Positions 29,267 to 38,904 of a DNA stretch of 64,000 nucleotides are shown piece by piece. Positions within the stretch are counted from its first letter, which is position 1, and every line of letters begins with the position of its first letter. The DNA comes from Symbiodinium natans. Taxonomy: Eukaryota; Sar; Dinophyceae; Suessiales; Symbiodiniaceae. Where the stretch lies: NCBI GenBank assembly GCA_905221605.1, contig CAJNDS010001280.1:692252-756251 (forward strand). The letters run 5' to 3'. The notes under the pieces were generated by a model that saw only the letters and a program-made list of their open reading frames with translations, was not told the DNA's origin and made no database searches. The position numbers and the translations under genes are program-made.

Positions 29267-29800
29267 TGTTGAAGGGGTCCCTATGTAGGAGGTTTAGGCT
29301 TGGGTTTAGGGTTAGGGATTTGGGGATGAGCGGGGTCCTATTGAGGGATGTAAGGAGGTGGACGGCTTAGGTTTTACTGTGGTGGAGAGGGGGGGGGTTA
29401 CTTGAGGGTTGGTTCTTGGTTCATGGGGTTTATCAGCTGATTATAAACTAAGGGTCCTCCTTATAGTCCCCCAGTGCTGGAATTCTGTCGGTTTTAGGGC
29501 CTGAAACTAAAGCCTAAACCCGTTTCGGGTTGCTTCAGAGGTCATAAGATTTGTGTGGGTTTTGGGGCCAGCAAGTTGGGCCTGAATCCTGTCTCGGGCT
29601 TAGAGTTGGGGGTCCTGGATAAATTTAGGGGTTTAGGGGTTCCGGATTTAGGGTCGTAGCTTGGGCTATTCGGCCAAGAGTTTGGGGTCTCAGGTTCCTG
29701 GCTTAGGGTTATATAAGGTGAACCCTGAACCCTAAACCGTTAAACCCTAAACCCTAAACCCTAAACCCTAAACGCCCTTGAACCCTTGCTGTCACACTCC

Positions 29801-29900
29801 CTGGCAGAACTGCCCGCGTGCGGCAAACGTCTACATGGGACGACTCCCTGTTCTGGCCGGAAGTGTGCCCACAGCGCGGCGAGGTGCGACAGTCTCCAGG
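29801..29900 (+). pseudogene. zinc-knuckle-like fragment, copy 1
   Basis: LAELPACGKRLHGTTPCS, GRKCAHSAARCDSLQ. Nucleotide-level match with 30457-30560 over about 100 bp, with small indels. Ends CTCCAGGGTTTAGGCCT where copy 2 has CTCCAGGGACTAGGGCT. This copy has lost the first Cys of the pair. Confidence 0.5.
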
Positions 29901-30239
29901 GTTTAGGCCTTAAGGCCCTAAGCCCGAAACCCTTTAACCCTAAACCCCAAAAACTGCAGAAATCCTAAAACCCTGGACATGTGGGGGGTGGTAGAGCATC
30001 CCAAAGGGTTTCGGGTGCATGCGTTTGGGGGCATCAGTCTTAGACGTTGGGGGCCTCGGGTTGGAGTTTACTGTTGGGTGTTTGTGGAGGTTTTTGGGCT
30101 CAAGGTTTGGGGTTTGGAAGTTCAGGTAAGTTCGGGTTTAGGGTCTGGGGCTTTGGGGTTGGGTAGTTGCGTAGGTTTTTGGAGGTTGCCCAGGCCTAGA
30201 CCTTAACGCTCAAACCCTAAGCCCTACATCTTGTGTCTC

Positions 30240-30401
30240 ATGACTTTGGGTCCGTGGGGCGATCTTTTTGCCCCGCCTGATATCCATCTCAAGGCTTGGA
30301 CCTCCCGCAATCCCCAGACGTTAGGGGACCTGAGATGCAATGTTGTTTCCATTGTGGGAGTGTTACGGTACGGCTTAGGCCGTAGGTTTCTTATTCACTA
30401 A
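30240..30401 (+). CDS. 53-aa ORF, unknown
   Basis: MTLGPWGDLFAPPDIHLK, AWTSRNPQTLGDLRCNVV, SIVGVLRYGLGRRFLIH, stop outside any array. No repeats inside; composition of a real globular fragment. Upstream is open to 30231. One of the better ATG-started islands. Confidence 0.45.
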   Translation: MTLGPWGDLFAPPDIHLKAWTSRNPQTLGDLRCNVVSIVGVLRYGLGRRFLIH

Positions 30402-30456
30402 CAAGCATCAAGAACTGAATCCTTTACATAAGCACCCCCTTCCCAAACCCGAAAGA

Positions 30457-30666
30457 GCCCTGGCAGACTGCCCGGCGTGCGGCAACGTACCTGGACACGC
30501 CTCTTCTGCCGGAAAGTGTGGCCACAAGCGCGGCGCAGCGCGGCCGAGGTCTCCAGGGACTAGGGCTTCAAGGTCCCAGACTCCCGAAAGCCAAAGAGCT
30601 CTAAGGTTTTTGCCCCAAGCTCCATGTACCTCATTATCTACTTGCGGCTCCGAAGTCCCTGAATAG
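30457..30666 (+). pseudogene. zinc-knuckle-like fragment, copy 2
   Basis: ALADCPACGNVPGHASSA, GKCGHKRGAARPRS. Spacing C-x2-C-x5-H-x6-C-x-x-H (CPACG...GH...KCGH) is typical of small zinc ribbons and knuckles. The open frame continues to 30664 but its tail overlaps a family C element. A 99-codon minus-strand ORF covers the same DNA and is less motif-like. Confidence 0.5.
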
Positions 30667-30714
30667 GATCTACTTTCAATCCTAAAGTCTTCCTTACTTA
30701 GGTGCATGGACCCT
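30620..30714. mobile_element. foldback element, family C (copy)
   Basis: TCCATGTACCTCATTATCTA at the left, TACTTAGGTGCATGGA at the right, inner AAGTCCCTGAATAGGATCTACTTT. Confidence 0.7.
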
Positions 30715-30876
30715 TAGGGCTTAGATGGGTTAAGTCTACGAGCAGTGCCTGTAGCCCTTAGTGACCTGTTACATGGCCCCTGAATATGGGCCCATGAAGC
30801 AGCAAAAACCTAATCAGAACCCAAGGTGCCCCCAATACATCAGAACCCTTTCAAGAAGGTAAGGGAAACATATCCG

Positions 30877-30955
30877 AAGACCATGTAATGTACCGACCCT
30901 GAACCCTAAACCCTTAAACCCTGAATATTCAAGGACCATGTACTGTAACGACCCT
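30877..30955 (+). repeat. 24-bp direct repeat flanking a CCCTAAA array
   Basis: AAGACCATGTAATGTACCG at 30877 and AAGGACCATGTACTGTAACG at 30931, both followed by ACCCT. CCCTAAACCCTTAAACCCTG lies between. A target-duplication-like arrangement. Confidence 0.6.
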
Positions 30956-31159
30956 AACCCTAAACCCTTAAAGCCTCTCGGTCTTTGGCCTTGGTAAGCC
31001 TTAAGCAGGCCCTAAAGGCTCGGTGCACTCCAATTTATGGTTTTTTGAGGTTTAGGGTTTGGGGTTCAGGTTGGGTTTTTAGGGTTTTAGGGTTTAGGTT
31101 TTTGGCGTCGGGTTTCTGAACCCTCAACCCAAGTTAAACGGTCGGTAAGCCGAGGCGAC

Positions 31160-31300
31160 ATGCCGGCTCGGTATCCCAGTCCTCTCTGCCCCAAAAAAAA
31201 AAGGAAAAAAAAAAAAAACCCTGTTCACCCACCATGCCCGAGACCCTGCAAAAAAGCCCCAAAAACTAAACCACTAAACCCTATAAACCCTAAACCCTAA
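31160..31300 (+). CDS. 46-aa Lys-rich ORF with NLS-like run
   Basis: MPARYPSPLCPKKKRKKKKN, then PVHPPCPRPCKKAPKTKP and array-coded residues. PKKKRK is a classic nuclear-localisation pattern, but an A-rich run in DNA (31193-31218) is the simpler explanation. Confidence 0.25.
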   Translation: MPARYPSPLCPKKKRKKKKNPVHPPCPRPCKKAPKTKPLNPINPKP

Positions 31301-31403
31301 CCCTAAACCCTAGACCCCCTAAACCCTAAACCCTAAACCCTAAACAACCCTAAACCCTAAACCCTAAAAACCCTAACCCTAGCCCTAAACCCTCAAACCC
31401 TGA

Positions 31404-31472
31404 AAGGTCGCCCGGCCCAAGTCTCCCTGGGACTTCGCCCGCGAGTTTTGGCGTGGAGTGACGGTGCTCTGA
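31404..31472 (+). CDS. 22-aa exon-like fragment
   Basis: KVARPKSPWDFAREFW, RGVTVL, TGA outside arrays. WDFAREFWRG is a convincing aromatic helix. Confidence 0.35.
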   Translation, partial: KVARPKSPWDFAREFWRGVTVL

Positions 31473-31984
31473 TTCTTAGGCGGGACCTGTCCTCAGGTTT
31501 GGGTTTATTTTTAGGTGTATTTAGGGTTTCGGTTTTTAGGTAGTTTTTTTAGGGTTTGGTGGGTTTGAGGGTTTTAGGGTGTAGGTTTTAGGTTTAGGGT
31601 TTTTTTTTAGGGGTTTAAGGGTTTTCGGGTTTAGGGTTTTAGGGTTTTTGGGGTTTTAGGTTTCTGGGTTTAGGGTGAAAACCACTACACTCTTACCCCT
31701 TTAGGCTGTCTGACTCCTGCACGCGAAGGCCCCTAAACTCTCAAATCCTGAAATGTAGGCCTCCCCTCGTGGAGTTATGAGGGTTTAGTTTTTTAGGATT
31801 TAGGGTTTAGGGGTTTAGGGGTGGTTTGGGTCAGAGTCAGTCCCTCAGTATGGTAAACTATAAGAGGCCCCCTCCCTGCGAACCTTACTTGGATGGTTTA
31901 CAGCTGGGGGTTTGCAAGTAATGTAAGGTAATGAGGGCACTCACAACCCGAGTTTTTTAGCCCCGAAATTGCAAGTCAACCGAA

Positions 31985-32170
31985 ACCCTATAAACCTATA
32001 AACCCTATTAACCCTATAACCCTATAAACCCTATAAACCCTGTAAACCCTATAACCCTATAAATAAACCCTATAAACCCTATAAACCCTAATAACCCTGT
32101 AAACCCTCTAAACCCTATAAACCCTGCAAACCCTATAACCCCTCCTAAACCCTATAAACCCTATAAACCC
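31985..32170 (-). repeat. CCCTATAAA nonamer array
   Basis: A variant unit (CCCTATAAA) repeated about 18 times with CCCTGTAAA forms: a distinct sub-family of the telomere-like repeat with period 9. Confidence 0.85.
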
Positions 32171-32210
32171 TAACCCCTAAAAGTTAGGCCGTGGTCCCGC
32201 TGCAGAATGT

Positions 32211-32273
32211 ATGTCTGACCGTCGACTTCGCGTCAGACCAGGCCGCGTGTGGAAAATTGGGGTTGGAGCTTAG
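32211..32273 (+). CDS. 20-aa basic ORF
   Basis: MSDRRLRVRPGRVWKIGVGA, stop in TTAGGG. Open upstream as GRGPAAEC. Confidence 0.28.
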   Translation: MSDRRLRVRPGRVWKIGVGA

Positions 32274-32339
32274 GGTCCTAAGCCCTAAATGCTAAACCCT
32301 AACTCTTTTGTTTCTATATAAATTCTAAGCCCGAAGCCC

Positions 32340-32358
32340 TAAACCCTAAGGGTTTAGG
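32340..32358. repeat. inverted junction of arrays
   Basis: CCCTAAACCCTAAGGGTTTAGGG: C-strand units pass directly into G-strand units. Confidence 0.85.
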
Positions 32359-32363
32359 GCCCC

Positions 32364-32860
32364 TTAACCTTTTAGGGTATTAAAACTTTTCGCTCTAGCC
32401 CATAAACCTTCCAAAGGACCCCGAACCTCAGGGCTTAGGTTTCGGGGGTTTCGGCTTTGAGTTTGAGTGCCCTTTGCAGGTGAGAACGCCGTAGAGTCCC
32501 AGGATAACGGTCTGGGCACCAGATTTGGTTGGGCCCCTTGCCCTTTTGGGGGGGGGGGGGAGTAAAAGCAACTTTCGTGTCCTGGGTTTCGCGTTGCCTG
32601 GGCAAAATGGACACCGCTTGTTTTTTCGCTCGGAGTTTCTGGGTCAAAGGTTAGGGTATAGGGTAAGCCACAGCACAGCATCTCTCAAAGCAACGGCACC
32701 CCCTTCCCCCTCAAGCCTTCACTGGTTCAGGGTTTTGCCGTTGGGGTCTGGGCAAAACCGGGGGAAAGGCAGACAACTGCGAAGCTATGCTGTTTGGATC
32801 GTTGTTTGTGAATTGCGCTGCTGATACTTTTAGGTTGACTCGCGGGTCTCTCTGAGGGCC
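32364..32860. other. array-poor stretch with overlapping weak frames
   Basis: Plus strand has ALLGGGGSKSNFRVLGF, minus strand has HFAQATRNPGHESCFYSP. Neither shows a family. A G run at 32550-32560. Confidence 0.35.
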
Positions 32861-33181
32861 TTGCATTTCACTTGAGAAGGTTCGTGGGTCATAGATAGGG
32901 TCAAGAAAAACTCAGAACCTCTTAGAACTCCAGCTGCCCGACTTATAGCCCCAGTTCTAAGTACCCACCCTAAACCTTAAACCCTGAACCATGAGAACCC
33001 TACAGACCCCTAGCACCCTACACCTTAAAAAGCATACCTTGAGGTCGGGCCGCGTCGGAAGCTGAGTCAATGTTTCGGGAACTGACGTTTAGGGTTTAGG
33101 TGTTTATGGGCTGGTCAACCTTAACGCTAAACCCTAACCACTCAGCCGAGTGCCCCCCTAAACCATAAACCCTAAACACTA

Positions 33182-33292
33182 GGACCTCAAAGTGCTTCAC
33201 TGAATCTCTCCAAGGTCCGCTTTGCATGCTGGTGGTCGACCCTATCCCTAAAAACCCTGGCCCTAAACCCTAAAACTAAACCTCAACCCTAA
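33182..33292 (+). CDS. 36-aa coding-like island
   Basis: GPQSASLNLSKVRFACWW, STLSLKTL, then array-coded residues. Confidence 0.3.
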   Translation, partial: GPQSASLNLSKVRFACWWSTLSLKTLALNPKTKPQP

Positions 33293-33308
33293 ACCCTAAA
33301 CCCTAAAG

Positions 33309-33434
33309 CTCAGCGGACCTTCGCGACATGACTGGTATCGCTGCGCAGAAGACGCCATCCCGGCCGCGATCATCAAGAATCCGACTGGGCCACTGGGGCG
33401 GGTGGGTCCCGAAACCCGAAACCCTAAAACCTAG
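33309..33434 (+). CDS. 41-aa exon-like fragment
   Basis: LSGPSRHDWYRCAEDAIP, AAIIKNPTGPLGRVGPE, stop in CCTAG. HDWYRCAEDAIPAAIIKNP looks like real enzyme sequence. An alternative frame starts with ATG (MTGIAAQKTPSRPRSS). Confidence 0.42.
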   Translation, partial: LSGPSRHDWYRCAEDAIPAAIIKNPTGPLGRVGPETRNPKT

Positions 33435-33507
33435 GATGCGCTGGGCCTGCCCTCACAGGGTTTAGGGTTTGGTTTTTCAGGGGTTTCTGGGTTCAGCGTG
33501 TGGGCTT

Positions 33508-33630
33508 ATGCAAGCAATCACCATGGATGCTTCCTGGCAAATGAATTTTTGGAATGAAAAAGTCTCTAGAACTAGGCCCATTTTCAGGCGGGTAGTTTAC
33601 CCTGAACCCCAAAACTTGCAGAAGCTATAA
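33508..33630 (+). CDS. 40-aa ORF
   Basis: MQAITMDASWQMNFWNEK, VSRTRPIFRRVVYPEPQN, LQKL, TAA. Free of array units until the last residues. Confidence 0.38.
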   Translation: MQAITMDASWQMNFWNEKVSRTRPIFRRVVYPEPQNLQKL

Positions 33631-33739
33631 GATACCCTAAACCCTACAACCTAACTCCTTTATTTCCTTCCATCTACCCCATCATCCCGAAGCCCACGCA
33701 GTGCGGCGTAAGCAGTTCTCACTTGACTTGGGGATCCCC

Positions 33740-33984
33740 CTAGACCCTTAAACCCAAACCCCAAGCCCAACACCCGAAGCCCCCCCCGCCACAAACCCCA
33801 CAACCCCACAACCCACAAACCAAACCCCACAAACAACCCCACAAAACCCCCCCAACCCCCCAACCCCCTCAACCCCCCCACAACCCCCCCAACCCCCCCA
33901 CCCCCCCCCCCCCCCACCCAAAAAAAAGAAACAACAACCGCAAACCACAAAAAAAAAACCAAAACCCAAACACCAAACCCAACT

Positions 33985-34017
<33 letters not shown>
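33740..34017. repeat. C/A-rich low-complexity with homopolymer
   Basis: ACAACCCC and CCCCAA units, C run 33898-33915, and a C run of about 31 at 33986-34016. Gly/Trp ORFs on the minus strand are artefacts. Confidence 0.85.
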
Positions 34018-34065
34018 CCCCCACCGCCCTATCTTTTGGTCCAGGGTGGTTTCCTTTTGCCCTTT

Positions 34066-34150
34066 GTTTTTGGGGTGCCACGTCCCTTTATACAAGTAAA
34101 GTAACCAGGCCCCAAAAGGGTACCCTTGACTATAACATAGTTGCTGGACT
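34066..34150. mobile_element. family D-like element (degenerate)
   Basis: GGGGTGCCACGTCCCTTTAT, AGTAACCAGGCCCCAAAAGGG, TACCCTTGACTATAACATAG, GTTGCTGG. Compare 46239. Confidence 0.45.
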
Positions 34151-34455
34151 ACCACGTGCAAGAGGATGGTATGGCTTGAGGGTTGAGGGTTTAGGGTTTA
34201 GGGTTTAGGGTTTAGGGTTGAGGGTCCAGGGTTTAGGGTTTAGGGTTCAGGGTGTAGGGTTCGGCGTTCAGGGCTTTTTATGAAAGTCCACTTAAGGAGT
34301 GGGGGAGGATCGAAGGTGGAACTCTAAGACCTGCACCCCTCACCAACCCCTCCGAGAATCCCCTGGTCGTCCCTCAAGCTTCAAAAGCTTCCTTGAGGTG
34401 CCCTAAGCCCTAAGCCCTAAGCCCTAAACCCTAAACCCTAAACCCTAAACCTTAG

Positions 34456-34551
34456 GCCAACACAGCGCAAAAGCAACCGGCTTTGCCAAGGGGACAGCAA
34501 CTGGCATCCTTGAACCAGCTGATACAGGCAAGCTTGGGGTTCAGGGTTTAG
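34456..34551 (+). CDS. 31-aa helical island
   Basis: ANTAQKQPALPRGQQLAS, LNQLIQASLGF, stop in the array. A second frame (GQHSAKATGFAKGTATGI) is also open, so the frame choice is uncertain. Confidence 0.33.
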   Translation, partial: ANTAQKQPALPRGQQLASLNQLIQASLGFRV

Positions 34552-34621
34552 AGTTTAGGAATTAGAGTTACGTAGGGGTTTAGGGTTTAGGGGTTGCTTT
34601 CCTTTTTGTGGGGGAGGGGCT

Positions 34622-34658
<37 letters not shown>
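34622..34658 (+). repeat. 37-nt G homopolymer
   Basis: Uninterrupted G run. Confidence 0.95.
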
Positions 34659-34659
<1 letters not shown>

Positions 34660-34728
34660 GGGAAAATTCAAGGTTTTCGGGCCTCACAGGCCATACTTGC
34701 TAATGTTCTTTGGCTATTCTTTGAGTAG
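34660..34728 (+). CDS. 22-aa island after the G run
   Basis: GKIQGFRASQAILANVLW, LFFE, TAG. Confidence 0.28.
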   Translation, partial: GKIQGFRASQAILANVLWLFFE

Positions 34729-35053
34729 AAGCAAAGCATCTAAACCCTAGCAGCAGTTTAAAACCCTGACCAGGGTGTACGGCTTACAGCATTTAAGGTT
34801 GACAGAGAGGGCCCATCCTCTTGCTAGGGTTTAGGGTTCCGGGCTCTGGGTTCAGGATTTAAAAGTCTACGACCGGTTGATAGACTCCAAAGCACATGTC
34901 CAAACATGAACGAGTTATGTCGTATGCAGGGCACTTAGAACCACATGTATAGCCAGGGGCTTAGTGGACAGTAACCCTGAAACCCTGAAACTCTGAAGCC
35001 CTAAACCCTAAATCCACTCCCGGGCCTTGCAAGGTTTGCCAGACCTTCCCACA

Positions 35054-35150
35054 GACTCCAAAACCCCTGAATTATGGAATATCCCATAAATTGTAATAGG
35101 AACCCTAATCTGATTTATGGTCTATTCCTTAAGTAAGGGGTTTTGGAGTC
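35054..35150. mobile_element. foldback element, family I
   Basis: GACTCCAAAACCCCT at the left, with its complement AGGGGTTTTGGAGTC at the right. Inner ATTATGGAATA / TATTCCTTAAG arms. Confidence 0.85.
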
Positions 35151-35184
35151 TCTGGGTTAAACCCCCAACCCCAAACCCTAAACC

Positions 35185-35280
35185 AACCGTTGCTACGCGG
35201 CAGCCTGGGGGTGGTGCCTGTTGGAGAGTAGTCATAAAGGCCGGTGGCCTCTTTATCTGATGCCCTTACACCCCATATGA
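35185..35280 (+). CDS. 31-aa island
   Basis: NRCYAAAWGWCLLESS, then residues coded by the start of the next foldback element. Confidence 0.28.
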   Translation, partial: NRCYAAAWGWCLLESSHKGRWPLYLMPLHPI

Positions 35281-35400
35281 AGCAGGGTTCATATTATTGT
35301 GTTTGGTGAGTGTATGCAAGGTTCCTTTTTAAAATTGGCGAGTGTGTATACCTGGTGTCCTTTTTGGGGGGTACAAGAAATATATACCCTGCTTCAGATA
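35272..35400. mobile_element. foldback element, family G
   Basis: ATGAAGCAGGGTTCATATT at the left, AATATATACCCTGCTTCAGAT at the right. Inner GAGTGTATGCAAGG and GAGTGTGTATACC give a second repeat. Confidence 0.75.
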
Positions 35401-35935
35401 GGAGAGAAGTCGTTTAGGATGCCCCCTCGGTGAGGTGAGAGAAGCCATAACCCATTGGTCCATTGGAGAACCCTAAGGCCACACCGAACCCTCTGTTCAG
35501 GGTTTAAGGTTTAGGGTTTAAGGTTGAAGGGTTAAGGGTTTAGGGTTTAGGGTTTAGGGTTTAGGGTTTAGGGTTTAGGGGTTGAGGGTTTAGGGTTTAA
35601 GGTTTAGGGGTTTAAGGTTAAGGGGTTGAGGGTTTAGGGTTTATAGGGCTATGGGCAGTGTAAGGTTCAGGGTTGAAGGTTTCCTTCGGGGCGCTTGGAA
35701 ACAATTTGTTTTTTGGTCACTGTAAGCCCTAAGGAATAGCTGAAATCCTGGGGTTTTTGCAAGGGTGCCAAGTTAAGTAATATCTAGGGTTTAAGGTTTA
35801 GGGCTTGAGTCAGGGTTTAGTATTTATGGGCAAACCCGCAGTTTCTTATAACCCCTTAGTTAAGGTACTTATAACCCTACTTACTCAGTGCCCCGATCCT
35901 CCAAGTGACCCTAAACCCTAAACCCTTAACCCTTA

Positions 35936-36028
35936 GAGGGCTTGGGCACTTTGCACCTGCGCAAGGCCCAGCAGCGCGTCCAGTCAATGTTCCAAGGTGG
36001 CCCCGGCTGCTTTCCGAACCCAGCAGGT
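35936..36028 (+). CDS. exon-like fragment, Gln/Arg helix
   Basis: EGLGTLHLRKAQQRVQSM, FQGGPGCFPNPAG, running into a TTTAGGG array. Confidence 0.42.
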
Positions 36029-36175
36029 TTAGGTTTAGGGTTTAGGGTTTAGGGTTTAGGGTTTAGGGTTTAGGGTTTAGGGTTTAGGGTTTAGGGTTTA
36101 GGGTTTAGGGTTTAGGATTTAGGGTTTAGGATTTAGGGTTTAGGGTTTAGGGTTTAGGGTTTAGGGTTTAGGGCT
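36025..36175 (+). repeat. TTTAGGG array, about 20 units
   Basis: Near perfect, with two TTTAGGA units. Confidence 0.95.
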
Positions 36176-36339
36176 CAAGGGACTAAAGGAGGGACCCTTA
36201 TAGGGACCATAGGGGTTCTTTAGGGGTTATTTAGGGCCTACTTAGGTACATAGGGACTATAGTATATATATGGTATGGAGAGACGTCTTTACATATGTAT
36301 ATATACGTATACATGTATACGTACACACATAGATACATA

Positions 36340-36456
36340 AGAGTTTTTACGAATGAAAGAATTCGAGCACAAACGCTGTCGGCCAACAGCCTGCCAGGCC
36401 TCGTAAATCCAGACGAGGAGAATATTGCCGCAGAGGCACCGCGCTCTTCACCCTGA
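36340..36456 (+). CDS. 38-aa exon-like fragment
   Basis: RVFTNERIRAQTLSANSL, PGLVNPDEENIAAEAPRS, SP, TGA before the next array. The frame is open upstream into the TATATG-rich region. Confidence 0.45.
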   Translation, partial: RVFTNERIRAQTLSANSLPGLVNPDEENIAAEAPRSSP

Positions 36457-36464
36457 ACATTGAA

Positions 36465-36565
36465 ACTAAACCCTAAACCCTAAACCCTAAACCCTAAACC
36501 CTAAACCCTAAACCCTAAACCCTAAACCCTAAACCCTAAACCCTAAACCCTAAACCCTAAACCCT
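36465..36565 (-). repeat. CCCTAAA array, 14 units
   Basis: Perfect heptamers. Confidence 0.97.
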
Positions 36566-36647
36566 ACCAGGCCGCAGACTGAACCCTATACCCTTGAAGC
36601 CGGAACCCCAAGCCAGCCAAAGCCCGAAACCTTAAGCCCTGACGCCC

Positions 36648-36826
36648 CCCACCTCCCTTCCCCCTTCCCCCCCATTCCCCCCCTTCCCCCCCATTCCCCC
36701 CCCTTCCCCCCCTTTCCCCCCCCTTCCCATTCCCCCCCTTCCCCCCCTTCCCCCCTTCCCCCCCATTTCCCCCCCCTTCCCCCCTTCCCCCCTCCCCCCT
36801 TCCCCCCTTCCCCCTTCCCCCCCCCA
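36648..36826. repeat. (CCCCCCTTCC)n C/T microsatellite
   Basis: A Gly/Lys ORF on the minus strand is an artefact of it. Confidence 0.9.
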
Positions 36827-37230
36827 AAAAAAAAAAGGGGTTTAGGGTTTAGGGTTTAGGGCATAGGGCTTAGAGACATCGTGAGTAAGGTTTTCAGGTT
36901 CAGGATGATGACATTTTTTCATGGGCCCGAATTGCAGTGCCTAGACCCCCAACCGTGAAGCCCCTACTTAACACAACAAAGCGCCCCTGAAGTGGTTCTG
37001 GCCGGGTTGCAAGTACCTTGAACTCTAAACCCGAAACCCTAAACCCCAAACTAGTTGGGTTGGAAGTACCCACTCTACACCCCCAAGCCCAGGAAGGCGC
37101 CCCCCCCCCCCCCCCCCCCGGCCGCTCCCCTCCGATCCCCGAACCCCGAACCCCCGAACCCCCGAACCCCAAACCCCAAACCTAAACCGCAACCCTTAAC
37201 CCTGAAGCCTTGAATTAAAACCTAAAACCA

Positions 37231-37302
37231 GGGTTCCGCTGGCCCGTCCAGGAGAGGCGAATCAAGGAGTTGCAAGAAAAGAACGCCGACGCACGCTGCT
37301 GA
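37231..37302 (+). CDS. 23-aa coiled-coil-like exon end
   Basis: GFRWPVQERRIKELQEKN, ADARC, TGA outside arrays. Starts after CCTAAAACCAG, so an AG border inside array sequence is possible. Confidence 0.42.
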   Translation, partial: GFRWPVQERRIKELQEKNADARC

Positions 37303-37439
37303 GCAGAGGGTTCAAGGGTTTAGGGCTTAAGGGTATGGGTTTTAGTGCTTTCGGTACTTTAGGGGTTAGGGTTTACGGTTTAGGGTGTAGGGTTTAAAGT
37401 AAGCGTCTAGCACCTTGGGATCTAAGCGCTCCACGGAGA

Positions 37440-37720
37440 CCTTGTGGGGTCTGGGGTTTAGGGTTTAGGGTTTAGGATTTAGGGTTTAGGATTTAGGGTT
37501 TAGGGTTTGAGGTTTTGGGTTTGGGGTTTGGGGTTTAGGGTTCAGGGCTTTCGGCCCAGGATTTTCGGGGTGTACGGCCTAAGGGTGCAGGGCCAAATGT
37601 AGGGTTTAGGGTCCAGGGCCTTTCAGATGTTCGGGGTTTATGGTGCAGAGGCTTGGGTAAATGCGGGGTTTTGGCGAAGTGTTGGGCAAAAGTCCCAAAA
37701 CACCGGAAACTCCGCACATG
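37440..37720 (+). repeat. telomere-like array and degenerate G-rich flank
   Basis: TTTAGGG units to 37510, then degenerate GGGTTTTGGG sequence. The minus-strand ORF here has repeat composition. Confidence 0.7.
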
Positions 37721-37759
37721 CTGTGGGCTTCAAGCGGTACCTCCTAAATAAACCCTAAA

Positions 37760-37816
37760 CCCTTAGGGGTGGAGGGGTTCACCGGGTTTGTCCTGTATCT
37801 GGAACCATCACCAGGG
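37760..37816 (+). CDS. exon end with GTAAGC donor
   Basis: VEGFTGFVLYLEPSPG ends exactly at GTAAGC (37817-37822), a consensus donor. Confidence 0.4.
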
Positions 37817-37930
37817 GTAAGCTGCAACTCAGTGAGGTTGAAGGTTTAAAGGGTCGAGGATTCCTGTGTTTGGGGTTGCGCACTTCTCTAACCCTAAACC
37901 CTAAACCCTTAACCCTTAACCCTAAACCCT

Positions 37931-38011
37931 CCGTTGCCCGAGGTGAAGGCGAGTCAGAAGTTTTTGTTCCGACTCTGCGCTCCTTGTCTTTGTTGCACGT
38001 GGGGTCTTTAA
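37931..38011 (+). CDS. 26-aa Cys-rich island
   Basis: PLPEVKASQKFLFRLCAP, CLCCTWGL, TAA outside arrays. Cys cluster C-x2-C-x-CC. Confidence 0.3.
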   Translation, partial: PLPEVKASQKFLFRLCAPCLCCTWGL

Positions 38012-38239
38012 ATCGGCCCTATTCCCTACCCCCTAACCCCTAAACCCTAAATCCTAAAACCGAAACTGAAACCCTAAACCCTAGACCCTAAACTCTAAAC
38101 TCTCAACCCTCCAGTCAAAAGGCCTAAACCCAAAACTTGAAGCCTCTGAACCCGAAACTCCTACGTCCTCCACACTTTCGTAAACGGCTCAGGGGTTGGG
38201 TACTGTGTCTTGTGCAGGAGGTCCTAACTAACTGTGACT

Positions 38240-38365
38240 GTAAAAGGGTTAGGGTTTAGGGTTTAGGGTTTAGGGTTTAGGGTTTAGGGTTTAGGGTTTA
38301 GGGTTTAGGGTTTAGGGTTTAGGGTTTAGGGTTTAGGGTTTAGGGTTTAGGGTTTAGGGTTTAGG
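38240..38365 (+). repeat. TTTAGGG array, about 18 units
   Basis: Perfect heptamers. Confidence 0.97.
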
Positions 38366-38372
38366 GGGGTTA

Positions 38373-38646
38373 GGGGTTAGCGTCCAAGATAAGGAGTGCA
38401 GCATCTAACCCAACAATACCAAACTCACGCTTGGCAACTTGCTGGGATGCCGTAAGTTTGGAGGAAGATAGTGCTTCTGGGAGCCTCGAAGAAATTGCTT
38501 TGGGTCTTCATCTTCCTCGTCGAGACTTGCTGCCGGGAATCTTGCTCCTAGTGCTAGTTTTTTATTCCATGACTGTTAGACCTAGACCCCGAGGTCTGTT
38601 AAGACATGGAGCCGACAAATGCCAGCACCTAAGCCCCCAACCCTAA
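38373..38646 (+). CDS. ~90-codon exon-like fragment with a membrane helix
   Basis: Open from the array end: SNPTIPNSRLATCWDAVS, LEEDSASGSLEEIALGLH, LPRRDLLPGILLLVLVFY, SMTVRPRPRGLLRHGADK. One hydrophobic helix (GILLLVLVFYSMTV) flanked by Arg. Longest array-free non-retroelement frame. A perfect GTAAGT lies inside at 38450, so part could be intron. Stop in CCCTAA. Confidence 0.48.
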
Positions 38647-38812
38647 ACCCTAAACCCCAAACCCCAAACCCCAAACCCCAAACCCTAAGCCCTAAACCCA
38701 AAACCCAAAACCCTAAACTCTAAACCCTAAACCCTAAGCCCTGCAGGAATTGGGGTTTAGGGTTTCTAGGGCTTACAGGGTTATGGCTTCGAGATTCATG
38801 GTTTTTTCTTTG

Positions 38813-38880
38813 CGATGTTCCCCCTTATCCTAACAGTCCTTAATAGGGATAAAAATAGGGGGTACTAAAATCCCTACTCC
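38813..38880. mobile_element. family A half-element
   Basis: CGATGTTCCCCCTTATCCTA, ACAGTCCTTAATAGGGAT and AGGGGGTACTAAAATCCCTA; the right arm is missing. Confidence 0.6.
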
Positions 38881-38904
38881 CAATGCATCTGGCTAGTCGT
38901 TTTT

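Noticed and set aside
30408-30707. 99-codon minus-strand ORF
   Set aside because: Overlaps the zinc-knuckle frame and a foldback element; composition less convincing and no motif, though it cannot be excluded.
31160-31300. Nuclear protein with a real NLS
   Set aside because: PKKKRKKKK comes from an A-rich run, and the rest is array-coded; kept only as a low-confidence ORF.
33660-34161. Gly/Trp-rich minus-strand ORFs up to 137 codons
   Set aside because: Products of ACAACCCC repeats and C homopolymers.
36564-36827. Gly-rich minus-strand ORF
   Set aside because: Translation of a CCCCCCTTCC microsatellite.
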